64,000 bases of DNA, from NCBI GenBank assembly GCA_035635855.1, contig DASQAF010000040.1, positions 62,001-126,000 on the forward strand. The letters are read 5' to 3'. Positions 43,478 through 52,598 of the stretch are shown here, in pieces. The stretch is from UBA11740 sp035635855. Its GTDB lineage: Bacteria > Acidobacteriota > Blastocatellia > Pyrinomonadales > Pyrinomonadaceae. Made by a program: the position numbers and the translations under genes. How positions within the stretch are numbered: the stretch's first letter is position 1; every line of letters starts with the position of its first letter. Below the pieces are notes generated by a model, which was not told where the DNA came from, made no database searches, and saw only the letters and a program-made list of their open reading frames with translations.

Positions 43478-44446
43478 ATGCGCTATCGTAGCTTTTTAAT
43501 CATTCCGGTTCTGATCATTTCGTGCGCCGCGGCGGTGGCCCGGCCCGATAAGCACAAGCCGAAGGCAGACGATCAGGAGGTCGAACGTACTACCGCGGCT
43601 GATCCTAAAGTAGTGCTCTCAGTCTGTCTCGGTTCCGGTAATATCACCGTCCATGGTTGGGATCGAAACCAGGTTCACGCCCGCATGAGTGACGGCATGC
43701 AAATCGAATTTCAGCCGTCCGCCGCCAGTAATTCTGCGCCGCCAAAAGAACTCAACCTGGGAATGAATGATGGTCAGCCGGGACCGAGTAAACGTTGTCT
43801 TCCCTTTGGTAATCTGGAACTCGATGTACCGCGCGAAGCAACTGTGAAGGTACAAGGGGGCGACGCCGAGATTAACGCCTCAGGTGTGGCAAAGGTCAGT
43901 ATCAACACGCAGAACGGAGCGGTCACCGTCGAGCGGGTGACGGGCGCGGTCGACATCAACACTCTCGGCGGCGAGATTACGGTCCTGAACTCACAAGGTG
44001 CGATTAAAGTCCATTCGGTTGGCGGGGATATTGAAGTGCATGACGTCAGCCCGAGAGCGCCCGAAGACGTTTGTGACGTGGGCAACGTGGGCGGCGATAT
44101 TACGCTGGAAAGTATTTCCCACCGCCAAGTCAAAGCTGGTACGGTTGCCGGGGATGTTACCTTCAAAAGCGCGTTAGCCCGCAGTGGCCGCTACAGCTTT
44201 CAATCGGTTTCAGGCGATCTGACTCTAATGCTGCCGCCCGATTCATCTTTTCGCTTGAGCGCTACGATCCAGGACGAGCCGGACACCGACTTCGCCATAG
44301 AATACTCATCAACGGACCCGCCGCCCCCGGATGCCAACCGGAAGTACCGACCGATTCCCCGGAAATTTGAGGGAACCTATGGGACTGGCGATGCGCAAAT
44401 AAGTTTCTCATCCTTCAACGGCTCGGTTCACTTGCGCAAGGAATAG
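43478..44446 (+). CDS. secreted DUF4097 beta-strand-repeat protein
   Basis: Protein of 322 aa with a signal peptide (1-21). The mature part is a right-handed beta-stack of DUF4097 type, with short repeats such as VSINTQNGAVTVERVTGAVDINTLGGEITVLNSQG (each rung about 17-20 aa, N/G turns). It starts 22 bases after the anti-sigma gene and is likely in the same operon. Family members sit behind sigma/anti-sigma pairs in many phyla; the molecular role is unknown. Confidence 0.88.
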   Translation: MRYRSFLIIPVLIISCAAAVARPDKHKPKADDQEVERTTAADPKVVLSVCLGSGNITVHGWDRNQVHARMSDGMQIEFQPSAASNSAPPKELNLGMNDGQPGPSKRCLPFGNLELDVPREATVKVQGGDAEINASGVAKVSINTQNGAVTVERVTGAVDINTLGGEITVLNSQGAIKVHSVGGDIEVHDVSPRAPEDVCDVGNVGGDITLESISHRQVKAGTVAGDVTFKSALARSGRYSFQSVSGDLTLMLPPDSSFRLSATIQDEPDTDFAIEYSSTDPPPPDANRKYRPIPRKFEGTYGTGDAQISFSSFNGSVHLRKE

Positions 44447-44458
44447 AAGTGGCACGTG

Positions 44459-44650
44459 CATCTTGCACGTGATTTCACGGGCGGGGCGCCAAGCGGGGCA
44501 GTAGGCTGACCCCGGGGTCCCCAGACGGGCAGCCCGGCTGGGGTGGGGGCGGTCAGGTAGGGCGCATGGTCTGCCAAGGCTCAATTGCTGATGCAAGGCG
44601 CGACGCCCTTGCTTACGCGCGGGCTACTGCCCCGCTTGCGACGTCCGCCT
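44459..44650. repeat. GC-rich palindromes in the gap between DUF4097 genes
   Basis: CACGTGCA-TCT-TGCACGTG near 44454-44474, then the exact inverted copy of the 40586 element at 44512-44543, then GCGGGCTACTGCCCCGC-like sequence. No gene was accepted in 44447-44843; the 86-codon reading there is repeat-encoded. Confidence 0.7.
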
Positions 44651-44843
44651 ACCTTTTGGGCGACAAAAACTCACCCACCGCAAAATTTATTTGCCACAAA
44701 ACAGTTCCCTCCGGTGTTCTAGTAGGTAAGGACGCTACAAGAGAGGGCATAGCTGGATCGGGTGCACTCCAGCGTTCGAATCTGAATGCCAGGGCAAAAG
44801 ATTCTCAGGCATTGCTAACTGACTGAAAGGACAAAGCAGAGAA

Positions 44844-45701
44844 ATGAAAAGAACAATACTGACCGTTGCGATCCTGGCGATAACTCTTCTGAGCGTAGCA
44901 AGCAATCGCCGAACCATGGCGCACTTCGAGAACTCGCTGATCTGCCCTGCGGCCGGCGCCGACATTAGTCAGGACCAAGCAGCAACGCAGGGTGACATGC
45001 TCACCGAAGAATTCCATCAGAGCTATCCGCTCAGCCCGACTGGTCGCGTGAGCATCCAGAACATCAATGGCGGTGTGCGGATTGCTGTCTGGGACCAGAA
45101 CGAGGTCAAGGTCGACGCGGTCAAGAAGGCCCGCCAACGCGAAGATTTGGACGAAGTCAAAATCGAAGTCGTCAATACCGCCGACAGTGTCCGCATCAAG
45201 ACCCAATACCCCGACCAGACTTTCAACGAACAGGGTTCACGACGTCGCAACAGCTGGGCGACAGTCGAGTACACCTTGACGATCCCGCGCAAGGCGCAAC
45301 TGGACTCCGCTGAGCTGGTCAACGGTTCGCTCGATATCGAAGGCGCCGAGGGCGACGTCAAGGCCGCTTGCGTCAATGGTCGAATCAAGGCCACCGGCCT
45401 TATGGGCGAAGTAAAACTCTCAACCGTAAACGGCGGTGTCGAAGCCACTATTGTCCAGCTTGATAATACCAAGAGCGTTTCTCTCAACTCAGTCAACGGC
45501 ACCATCGTGCTGATCATTCCCGTGAATGCGAGTGCCCAGGTCAAAGCGAACACAGTTCATGGCGCCATTACCAACGACTTTGGTTTGCAGGTTAACGACG
45601 GAGAATATGTCGGCCACGATCTCAGCGGACAGATTGGTTCGGGCGGACCCCGCGTGCGGCTAAGCAACGTTAACGGCCCGATCTCAATCAAGCGTGGCTA
45701 G
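44844..45701 (+). CDS. second DUF4097 beta-strand-repeat protein
   Basis: Protein of 285 aa with an N-terminal signal or anchor (1-20). Repeats include VSIQNINGGVRIAVWDQNEVKVD, AELVNGSLDIEGAEGDVKAACVNGRIKATG and VNGGVEATIVQLDNTKSVSLNSVNGTIV. It resembles the neighbour at 43478 but is not a close copy. A GAAAGGACAAAG stretch gives the RBS. It is probably part of the same envelope-stress regulon. Confidence 0.88.
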   Translation: MKRTILTVAILAITLLSVASNRRTMAHFENSLICPAAGADISQDQAATQGDMLTEEFHQSYPLSPTGRVSIQNINGGVRIAVWDQNEVKVDAVKKARQREDLDEVKIEVVNTADSVRIKTQYPDQTFNEQGSRRRNSWATVEYTLTIPRKAQLDSAELVNGSLDIEGAEGDVKAACVNGRIKATGLMGEVKLSTVNGGVEATIVQLDNTKSVSLNSVNGTIVLIIPVNASAQVKANTVHGAITNDFGLQVNDGEYVGHDLSGQIGSGGPRVRLSNVNGPISIKRG

Positions 45702-45782
45702 AGTCGCACCCGTCACCTGCGCGTGATTTCGCGGGCCCGATGGCGGTGCGGCTTTTTCGGGAAAACGACGGAGGGATCCGCA

Positions 45783-46166
45783 ATGAGCAGCGTAATAGTT
45801 TCCAACCCGCAAGACCCTTCTCCGAATTCCGGGCCGCCTTCGCTTCGCTTGCGCGAAATCAATCTGCCCGATCGAATCAAGGCTCTGCGCGAAATCACGC
45901 TCACTCTCTTAACTGAGTTGGAATCGCTGGAAAGCCTGACCGCTCTCGCACCGGAGAAAAGCCTCAGGCTCGAGGATGAAGTGAAGCGGTTTGAGATCGC
46001 TCTCATTCGCGCGGCCCTGGTTAAGACCAAAGGCAATCAAGCCCAGGCCGCGCGCCTGCTCGGCGTCAAGCACACGACGCTGAATTCGAAGATCAAACGC
46101 TACCAGGTTCAGCAGGCCGGAAGTGAATTCGATTCTCCACGCGGAGAGCAGGAGCTGGTTGCTTGA
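45783..46166 (+). CDS. Fis-type helix-turn-helix regulator
   Basis: Protein of 127 aa from the ATG at 45783, set by GGAGG eight bases upstream. The C-terminal HTH is of Fis/NtrC kind: FEIALIRAALVKTKGNQAQAARLLGVKHTTLNSKIKRY. The N-terminal half (DRIKALREITLTLLTELESL) is helical and may dimerise. No AAA+ domain is present. It likely regulates local genes or acts as a nucleoid-type factor. It follows the second DUF4097 gene. Confidence 0.88.
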   Translation: MSSVIVSNPQDPSPNSGPPSLRLREINLPDRIKALREITLTLLTELESLESLTALAPEKSLRLEDEVKRFEIALIRAALVKTKGNQAQAARLLGVKHTTLNSKIKRYQVQQAGSEFDSPRGEQELVA

Positions 46167-46465
46167 GAGCACAGTCAGGACCGTAATCAAGAAGGAAAAA
46201 GTTCACAACTCTTGACATATTTTTACTTGCTCTTGACACCGGGCGACACCGACCAGCGTATGCTTTGCGCGACTCAAACAGCTCGCGATAGCGATTGATT
46301 CGTAGGTAGTGCGTTTCCTCAACAGTGACGACGGTTGGTCATAAATAAGTTCCAGGATCCACAAGCACAAGTCCCCCGTGCTGACTGGTTGCAGTGATCT
46401 TTTACCAGTGGGGCGCCAGGCGGCGACCCGGAAAGCAAAACGTCATTTCAAAGCTACGGACCAGA

Positions 46466-49000
46466 ATGTTTAGAAGGACGCTCATGCCTTTCGCAGTCAT
46501 CCTTTTGACCGCGATCATAGCTTCGGCTCAATCTGCCACCGGCCCCAGCGCAACCCCACCAGAGGCCAAGACCAACAATAGTAATGGAAAACCGACGATC
46601 GTCCTGCCGCCTGAGAAAAGCCAGCCGGTTCACCTGCCACACTTTGATAAGGCTCCGGTCATCGACGGCAAGCTTGATGACGAAGTTTGGAAACTCGCGG
46701 CGGTGCTGAAGGATTTCTATCAGGTCCAGCCGGGCGACAACACTCCACCGTCCAAACAGACTGAGGTCCTGCTCGGCCTTGATTCAAGATTTCTTTATGT
46801 GGCCTTCCATTGTTACGACGAGCCGGACAAGGTCCGCGCGACGATTGCAAAACGCGATGACATCTTCAACGACGACTATGTCGGGATCCTTTTCGACACA
46901 TTCCACGACAAACGTAAAGCCTACGAATTTGATTTCAATCCCCTGGGGATCCAGGCGGACGGTGTCTGGACCGATGGACAGAACGAGGATTTCAGTCCGG
47001 ACATCGTGATGGAGTCGAAAGGAATGATCGCCAGCGACGGCTGGACCGTCGAAGTCGCGATTCCGTTTAAGTCGCTCCGCTATGTCGCCGGTAAAGACAA
47101 GCTCTGGGGCGCACACTTCTGGCGCCGCATCAAGCGTTTCAATAACGAGCTTGATATGTGGATGCCTCTCAATCGTGACATTTCCAGTTGGCTGCAGCAG
47201 GCGGGTCAGCTCAGCGGCCTCGAAGGCATTTCCGCTGAGCGCACTTTGGAATTGATTCCCAGCCTGACGTTGTCGGAAACCGGAAAACGAAAGGCGACAT
47301 TGTCTCCGAGCCAGTTGAAGACGATGGCCAACCCTTTCGACCCGGGCCGCTTTGTCAACGAGCCGGTTAAATTCGATCCGGGTTTGACTGGCAAGTACAC
47401 GATCACACCGAACGTCGTGCTGGACTTTGCCATCAATCCTGACTTTGCCCAGGTCGAGTCGGATCAGTTGGTGGTCACCGCCAATCAGCGCTTTCCCATT
47501 TTCTTTGAAGAGAAGCGGCCGTTCTTTCTGGAAGGCAAAGACATCTTTGACACGCAAATATCCGCCGTCCACACGCGCGCCATTGTCGATCCGCAATTCG
47601 CGGTGAAGCTGAGCGGGAAAGTTGATCGCAACACCTTCGGAGTGCTCGTCGCCAGCGACACCGGTCCCGGTAACTACTCTCCGGAGGAGGCGCTCAACGC
47701 CAATCCGAGGTTCGTCGGCAAAAAAGCGAACGTGGGAATCCTGCGCGCCAAACGCGACATCGGCACCAAAGACTCGTTCATAGGCTTTCTCGGCACCTAT
47801 CGCCGGTTTGTGGATGTTTACAACCTGCTCGGCGGGTTCGACACGCGCCTGCGCGTAGATAAGCAGACGACGTTTAGCGCGCAGGTCCTGGCCACGCGCA
47901 GTCGTCAGCCGTTCTTTTATCCGGACGAGGGCCGGACGTTTGATCGCCGCGAGACTGGTTTGGCTTATGCCTGGGACTACAACAAGAACGGGCGGCACTT
48001 CGGCTATGATCTTTCCGGCGTTGGACGTTCGCGTTTCTTCCGTTCCGACCTAGGTTTCAATCGCCGCACCAACACCAACAGCCCAAACGGATTCTTCCGT
48101 TACAACTCGGAACCAAAACCGAAGGCGCGTTTGATTTCCTGGCGCGTCTATGACGATATCTCGGCGAACTTTGATTGGCAGGGACGCTCACAGAACTTTA
48201 ACAACGAAATGCAGATTCAATTCAGCCTGAGGCGTTCGACTTTTCTCGGCTTCGGCTTTGACCGGGGTTACGAACGCGTGTTTGAAAGCGAGTTCGGACC
48301 GACGCGCCGGCCGGGGGTGAATTGCGTCGTCAATAACACCTGCACCTTTGCCGGGCCGGACCCCGAGCGCTCGACCTTGAATCATGGACTCTATATGTTT
48401 GCGGGATCGACGCCGAGTAAGAAATACGACTTCAACATGTTCTTGAATCGAGTCTGGGGAAGCTTCGATTATGATTTCGGCGCCGGACCAAAGTTTTCGC
48501 GCGTCAGCCCGCCGGCGCTGGCGGCGGCGCAGGCCAGCGCAGCCGGTCTATGCAGCGTGCCGAATCCTCCGGCGGTCTGCAAGGCGCCACTCGATCCGGG
48601 ACCGGGCGACTTCATTCACTTCGATGCCACCCTGAATTACAAACTAACCACCGCCTTGCGCGCCACGCTGAGTTATACCAAAGAGAGACTGGTGCGCTAC
48701 GACACCAAACGCGTCGCCTTTGACGAAAATATTATTTCGCTGCGTTCGACTTATCAGTTCAGCCGTTTTGTTTTTGCGCGCGGACGAATCGACTTTGACT
48801 CCATCGCCTCGAATATAAAAGGCCAGTTTCTTTTCGGCTGGACGCCAAATCCCGGAACGGCTTTTTATGTGGGTTACAACGACGATCTCAGCCGCCACGG
48901 GTTTAATCCCTTCACCGGCCAAATCGAGCCGGGCTTTCGCCGCAACGGCCGCACCTTCTTCATCAAGATGTCTTACCTGTTTCGCAAGAGCTTCGAGTGA
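46466..49000 (+). CDS. CBM9-like/DUF5916 outer-membrane protein
   Basis: Protein of 844 aa from the ATG at 46466. A signal peptide (MFRRTLMPFAVILLTAIIASAQ) precedes a CBM9-like sandwich (about 45-240; APVIDGKLDDEVWKLAAVLKDF, LYVAFHCYDEPDKV, DGWTVEVAIPFKSLRY). The rest is a DUF5916 region with alternating hydrophobic strands ending in Phe-rich FFIKMSYLFRKSFE, the mark of an outer-membrane barrel. It probably binds or passes polysaccharide fragments; no enzyme site is seen. Long antisense readings here are shadows. Confidence 0.9.
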   Translation: MFRRTLMPFAVILLTAIIASAQSATGPSATPPEAKTNNSNGKPTIVLPPEKSQPVHLPHFDKAPVIDGKLDDEVWKLAAVLKDFYQVQPGDNTPPSKQTEVLLGLDSRFLYVAFHCYDEPDKVRATIAKRDDIFNDDYVGILFDTFHDKRKAYEFDFNPLGIQADGVWTDGQNEDFSPDIVMESKGMIASDGWTVEVAIPFKSLRYVAGKDKLWGAHFWRRIKRFNNELDMWMPLNRDISSWLQQAGQLSGLEGISAERTLELIPSLTLSETGKRKATLSPSQLKTMANPFDPGRFVNEPVKFDPGLTGKYTITPNVVLDFAINPDFAQVESDQLVVTANQRFPIFFEEKRPFFLEGKDIFDTQISAVHTRAIVDPQFAVKLSGKVDRNTFGVLVASDTGPGNYSPEEALNANPRFVGKKANVGILRAKRDIGTKDSFIGFLGTYRRFVDVYNLLGGFDTRLRVDKQTTFSAQVLATRSRQPFFYPDEGRTFDRRETGLAYAWDYNKNGRHFGYDLSGVGRSRFFRSDLGFNRRTNTNSPNGFFRYNSEPKPKARLISWRVYDDISANFDWQGRSQNFNNEMQIQFSLRRSTFLGFGFDRGYERVFESEFGPTRRPGVNCVVNNTCTFAGPDPERSTLNHGLYMFAGSTPSKKYDFNMFLNRVWGSFDYDFGAGPKFSRVSPPALAAAQASAAGLCSVPNPPAVCKAPLDPGPGDFIHFDATLNYKLTTALRATLSYTKERLVRYDTKRVAFDENIISLRSTYQFSRFVFARGRIDFDSIASNIKGQFLFGWTPNPGTAFYVGYNDDLSRHGFNPFTGQIEPGFRRNGRTFFIKMSYLFRKSFE

Positions 49001-49086
49001 TATCTCCGATTTGTAATTTGTAATTTCAAATCTGTCGTCCGGTCTTATCGGCAGCCATCCGCGTTAATCCGGTGCCAGGTCTTCTG

Positions 49087-49117
49087 CTCGACACTGCGAA
49101 GCCAACCGTGATACAAC
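49087..49117 (+). promoter_or_regulatory. CTCGAC-N19-TACAA motif, copy 1
   Basis: CTCGAC at 49087-49092, a 19-base spacer ending AACCGTGA, TACAAC at 49112-49117. It lies about 100 bases before the 49215 gene. Three more copies share spacing and the inner AACCGTG. Confidence 0.55.
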
Positions 49118-49214
49118 CTCGCCTCGCACGATAGGGATGTCCGCAGTTCCCACACTTGGCCCCTCTCCGAGAAAACTTAAACCTCGAGGTCGACAACTCA
49201 TCAAAGGAGCAGCT

Positions 49215-49442
49215 ATGGCGCTAGTTCAAGTAAACAGCTACAACGTCTTCTGGGACATTGACGGCCACTTCGGCAACATTCAACTTAATCTCGCAAACAG
49301 CACAAGTTTTGCTATTTCAGGGCAGACGCCTGACGAAATGCACATGCTGGTTGACCTTTTGCGAAACGAACGTCCAATCCGCTTCGATACAGTGACCTTA
49401 CCGCTCAGTACTGCGTTCGAGCCTGTGGGTGAGGGAGAATAA
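49215..49442 (+). CDS. small 75-aa protein of unknown function
   Basis: Protein of 75 aa from the ATG at 49215, set by AAAGGAG five bases upstream. No family was recognised. It reads as short beta-strands with an amphipathic helix (TPDEMHMLVDLLRNERPI). No signal peptide or cysteines. It is one of the genes behind the CTCGAC-N19-TACAA motif. A longer reading from 49137 lacks an RBS. Confidence 0.65.
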   Translation: MALVQVNSYNVFWDIDGHFGNIQLNLANSTSFAISGQTPDEMHMLVDLLRNERPIRFDTVTLPLSTAFEPVGEGE

Positions 49443-49687
49443 CGTCGCCGGTTGTTTTCTGATCTGCGTTTATCCGTCCCGATTGGTGGCTGATTTGATC
49501 CGCTCTGATCCGCCTTAATCCGCGGCCAATTCTCCCCTGCACTTGAAACCATGAAATCCAGTATCGCGTAGTATCCCCAGATTTTCTTTCCCCGCCGGCT
49601 AACATCGAGCCCTAATTCAGCGTCTTTACTGAAAGGTCAAGTGCGGCTCAAATTGCCCAGTTACAGGTAGAACCGAAAGGAATTCAA

Positions 49688-50968
49688 ATGAAATCCGCCA
49701 AACTCTTCTTTGCCGCGATAGCCGTCACAGTTGTGCTGTGCGTCAGCGTTGGGCACGCCCAGGTCACAGTGATTAAAGCCGGCAAGCTCGTCGATCCGGA
49801 TTCGGGCACTACCACTCTCGACCAAATCATCATTGTTGAGGGCAGCAAGATCAAATCCGTGGGTGCAGGCTTGCCGATCCCGGCAGGTGCGACGGTGATT
49901 GATTTGTCGCACTACACGGTCTTGCCGGGACTCTTTGACGCGCACACGCACATGTGCGAAATGACTTTGCCGGATAACCGCGATTTGTTCACTACGGACA
50001 TTCAGACGCCCGGCACTTATCGAGCGATCATCGGCGTAGTCAACGCGCGGGCGATGCTTGAATCCGGCTTCACCACCATCCGCGATGTCGGCAATAACGG
50101 AAACTATGCTGACACATCTCTGCGCAAAGCGATTGAGAACGGCCTGATACCGGGGCCGACGATCATCAACGCGGGCCGCATCATCGCGCCCTTCGGCGGT
50201 CAATATCATCTGCAACCCGAACGACGCGAGCTGGGCCAGCCTGAATATCTCTTTGCCGACACGCGAGATGAAATGAAGAAAGCGATCCGCGAAAACATTC
50301 ATTTCGGCGCTAAGCTGATCAAGATTGTGGTTGATGATCAGCAGTACATCTATTCCGTTGACGACATTCGTTACATCGTCGCCGAAGCCGCCTCGGCGGG
50401 CCTCAAGGTCGCGGCGCATTGCCTGACAGAGCAGGGTGCGCGCAACGCGGCCGCGGGCGGCGTCGCCTCGATCGAGCACGGTTTTCGTATGTCAGATGAG
50501 GCGTTGGAACTTGCCAAGCGAAACAACGTCGTGCTTGTCGGCACTGAGTTCACTGAACCGGCTGCCGAGTATTTAGGGTTGCCACCGCCAATCGCCAAAA
50601 GGTTTCACGATATCTTCATCGATCGCCTGAAACGCGCCTACAGGATTGGCGTCACGATGGCTTACGGCACTGATACATTCTTTGCGGTGGAAGGGCAAAC
50701 CCGCGGCACCCTCGCGATTTCTTACATTGACAGCTTTATCGAAGCGGGAGTGCCGGCCAAAGATACTCTGCGAATCATGACCGCGAACGCCGCGCGTCTG
50801 CTCGGCGTGGATAAGCAACGCGGTGCGATTAAGGTTGGGCAGGCCGCCGACATCATTGCGACCCTGGAGAATCCACTCGATAATATTCTGACTCTCAAAC
50901 AAGTCACCTTCGTGATGAAGGACGGGAAGATTTTCAAGCAGAGCCCGGCACAGAACCAGGAGCGATAG
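49688..50968 (+). CDS. secreted amidohydrolase (imidazolonepropionase/prolidase-like)
   Basis: Protein of 426 aa with a signal peptide (1-24, ending GHAQ). The TIM-barrel metal site is visible: H-T-H in LFDAHTHM, the Lys in GAKLIKIVVDD, H in KVAAHC, H in SIEHGF and D in AYGTDTFF. It should hydrolyse cyclic amides or X-Pro-type dipeptides in the periplasm. GAAAGGAATT precedes the ATG. Its last residues (AQNQER) and stop come from a CAGAACC-type intergenic repeat. Confidence 0.92.
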   Translation: MKSAKLFFAAIAVTVVLCVSVGHAQVTVIKAGKLVDPDSGTTTLDQIIIVEGSKIKSVGAGLPIPAGATVIDLSHYTVLPGLFDAHTHMCEMTLPDNRDLFTTDIQTPGTYRAIIGVVNARAMLESGFTTIRDVGNNGNYADTSLRKAIENGLIPGPTIINAGRIIAPFGGQYHLQPERRELGQPEYLFADTRDEMKKAIRENIHFGAKLIKIVVDDQQYIYSVDDIRYIVAEAASAGLKVAAHCLTEQGARNAAAGGVASIEHGFRMSDEALELAKRNNVVLVGTEFTEPAAEYLGLPPPIAKRFHDIFIDRLKRAYRIGVTMAYGTDTFFAVEGQTRGTLAISYIDSFIEAGVPAKDTLRIMTANAARLLGVDKQRGAIKVGQAADIIATLENPLDNILTLKQVTFVMKDGKIFKQSPAQNQER

Positions 50969-50979
50969 CGGCCAGGATG
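50951..50979 (+). repeat. CAGAACC-GGAGCGATAGCG repeat at a gene end
   Basis: CAGAACCAGGAGCGATAGCG followed by GCCAGGATG, a near copy of 56068-56095. The amidohydrolase reads into it and stops at its TAG. Confidence 0.7.
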
Positions 50980-51015
50980 TAGCTCAAGTTGATAAATTAC
51001 GTTCGCCTGGGCAGT

Positions 51016-51042
51016 GGCCCCATTCGTTAGGAAGGGCCTTTT
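51016..51042 (+). terminator. weak hairpin plus T-run after the amidohydrolase
   Basis: GGCCC (51016-51020) and GGGCC (51034-51038), then TTTT. The five-base stem makes this tentative. Confidence 0.35.
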
Positions 51043-51090
51043 ATTGTGGGCAGATAACGGATAGGATTCGGACGCGCTCCACGTCTGAAC

Positions 51091-51573
51091 ATGAAAATAG
51101 TCCAGGAAACAGGAAGTCAATTTGATCTTGCAGAGAAAGATGCTCGCCGTCTGCTCGGCGACCTTCTCGCCCGTCCGCTGTTTGCTCATCTGGCGACGGG
51201 CTCGGAATCGGGCCCTCGTGAATCTCCCGTCTGGTTTCTGTGGGAGGATGAAGAGCTTTGGATCATCGCTAACGAGAAGACCGACTCTTTTCCCAAACGC
51301 ATCGAGCTGGAGCCGAGGTGCGCGGTCGGTGTCGTTGATTTTGAAGCCTCAAGCGGATTGGTGCGGCACGTAGGTTTTCGCGGCCTCGCGCGGCGGGAGC
51401 CGCACGATAGGGATCGCATGATGCGGCTGCTGAGCCGTTACCTGGGAGACGTGAAAGGATGGGATCCTCGCTTCGTAAAGATACTGGACGATGCGAATTA
51501 TGTTTTCATCAGATTCACTCCCGAGACAGCAGTCGTTCGCGATCAATCTTTTGAAGTGACGAACTTAAAGTAA
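51091..51573 (+). CDS. pyridoxamine 5'-phosphate oxidase-like FMN-binding protein
   Basis: Protein of 160 aa with the split-barrel core: RPLFAHLATGSESGPRESPVWFLWEDEELWIIANE and FPKRIELEPRCAVGVVDF. Members bind FMN or F420 and reduce or oxidise small molecules; this short form lacks the classical PNPOx C-terminus, so the substrate is open. It is cytosolic. No clear promoter was seen. Confidence 0.85.
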   Translation: MKIVQETGSQFDLAEKDARRLLGDLLARPLFAHLATGSESGPRESPVWFLWEDEELWIIANEKTDSFPKRIELEPRCAVGVVDFEASSGLVRHVGFRGLARREPHDRDRMMRLLSRYLGDVKGWDPRFVKILDDANYVFIRFTPETAVVRDQSFEVTNLK

Positions 51574-51639
51574 GGACTGAAAAGCTGCGACAGGTTGCCG
51601 GCTAACAAAGCGCTAACAAGTCAGCGCACTCCCATATCT

Positions 51640-51670
51640 CTCGACACCTTCGACTAAACCGTGGTACAAG
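51640..51670 (+). promoter_or_regulatory. CTCGAC-N19-TACAA motif, copy 2
   Basis: CTCGAC at 51640-51645, a 19-base spacer ending AACCGTGG, TACAAG at 51665-51670. It lies about 58 bases before the nucleosidase-like gene. Confidence 0.55.
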
Positions 51671-51728
51671 GCGGCTTCCCCTGTTTGGCGCTGACGCGGA
51701 ATTTTTCAAACCTCCGGAGACGCTTGTG

Positions 51729-52598
51729 ATGAGAAACGCATTCATTCTGAGAACCGCACTAATGATCGGCCTGCTGCTGACCGTCTGCGGCGCTCAAGGA
51801 CAGAAAACCCGAGCGGTGTACATCGCGGTGGAGTTGCGTCCCGTGATCGTGCAGGGCGCGATGGATCTGGAGGTGAAGAAATTGGCGAGCCGTCTGGACA
51901 ATCTCCGCGTAGAGAAGGTCGGCGGCTGGACATTCTGGCGCGGCACGTTGGACGGCTACCCAGTGATCGTTTCCAAAACCATGAAGGGCGTCTCTAACTC
52001 AGCCGCGGCCACGGCAATCGCCGCCGAACACTATCACCCGGTCGCGATCTTCAACCAGGGCACCGCCGGCGGTCATGTCCCGGAGTTACATGTCTATGAC
52101 ATCGTGCTGGGCAAGTACTCCGTAAATCTGGGAGCGTTCAGGACCGCGTACCGCAAGCCTGGGCAAGGCGGCGATTTTCGGGGATGGATACCGCTGGACC
52201 TGTTGGTTTCCGAAGACAGCGCCGGAGAAAATCCGAACGCGCACATCATGCGGCGCTTCCAGGGTAACGAGCAACTGCTGGCTGCCGCTGAGAGTGTGAA
52301 GCATCTCTATCGCAAAGGCCGAGTCGTGCAGGGGGTAATTGGGTCCGCCGAGATCTGGAATAGTGAACTTGATCGCATCCAATGGTTTCACCGTCAATAC
52401 GGTACGACGGTCGAGGAAATGGAAACCGCTTCCGCGGCGCAGATTGCCGGCTTCTTCCAGATTCCGTTCCTCGGCATTCGCGTGCTGTCCAACAACATCA
52501 CCAACGGTGGAACGTATGACGCCAAAACGGGCGAAGCCTGTCAGGAATATGTCTACGACGTGGTGAAAGCCTATATCGCGACGACGCTCAAACGCTGA
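51729..52598 (+). CDS. secreted MTA/SAH nucleosidase-like protein (PNP/UDP superfamily)
   Basis: Protein of 289 aa with a signal peptide (about 1-23, ending CGAQGQ). The nucleoside phosphorylase/hydrolase fold is visible, with VSNSAAATAIAAEHYHPVAIFNQGTAGG and the ribose-binding Glu in VEEMETASAAQIAGFFQIP. The purine-binding Asp of MTAN (normally SD after RAI) is replaced in GIRVLSNNIT by Asn, near residue 255. Asn at this site occurs in 6-oxopurine-specific phosphorylases, so substrate choice may differ. The enzyme is probably periplasmic, which is odd for this family. Confidence 0.88.
   Translation: MRNAFILRTALMIGLLLTVCGAQGQKTRAVYIAVELRPVIVQGAMDLEVKKLASRLDNLRVEKVGGWTFWRGTLDGYPVIVSKTMKGVSNSAAATAIAAEHYHPVAIFNQGTAGGHVPELHVYDIVLGKYSVNLGAFRTAYRKPGQGGDFRGWIPLDLLVSEDSAGENPNAHIMRRFQGNEQLLAAAESVKHLYRKGRVVQGVIGSAEIWNSELDRIQWFHRQYGTTVEEMETASAAQIAGFFQIPFLGIRVLSNNITNGGTYDAKTGEACQEYVYDVVKAYIATTLKR

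Noticed and set aside
44512..44543. rho-independent terminator
   Set aside because: There is no T-run, and the element is an exact copy of one at 40586 in the opposite orientation, so it is a repeat.
44566..44826. 86-codon reading between the DUF4097 genes
   Set aside because: Most of it is encoded by GC-rich repeats and it has no RBS or family.
46211..46262. tandem TTGACA boxes as a promoter for the DUF5916 gene
   Set aside because: The best -10 (TATGCT) lies 20 bases from the nearer box and no clean pair was found, so it is not listed as a feature.
46784..47998. 404-codon reading on the minus strand inside the DUF5916 gene
   Set aside because: It has no family motif or signal, and the plus-strand protein has clear domains over the same bases; this is a GC-driven shadow.
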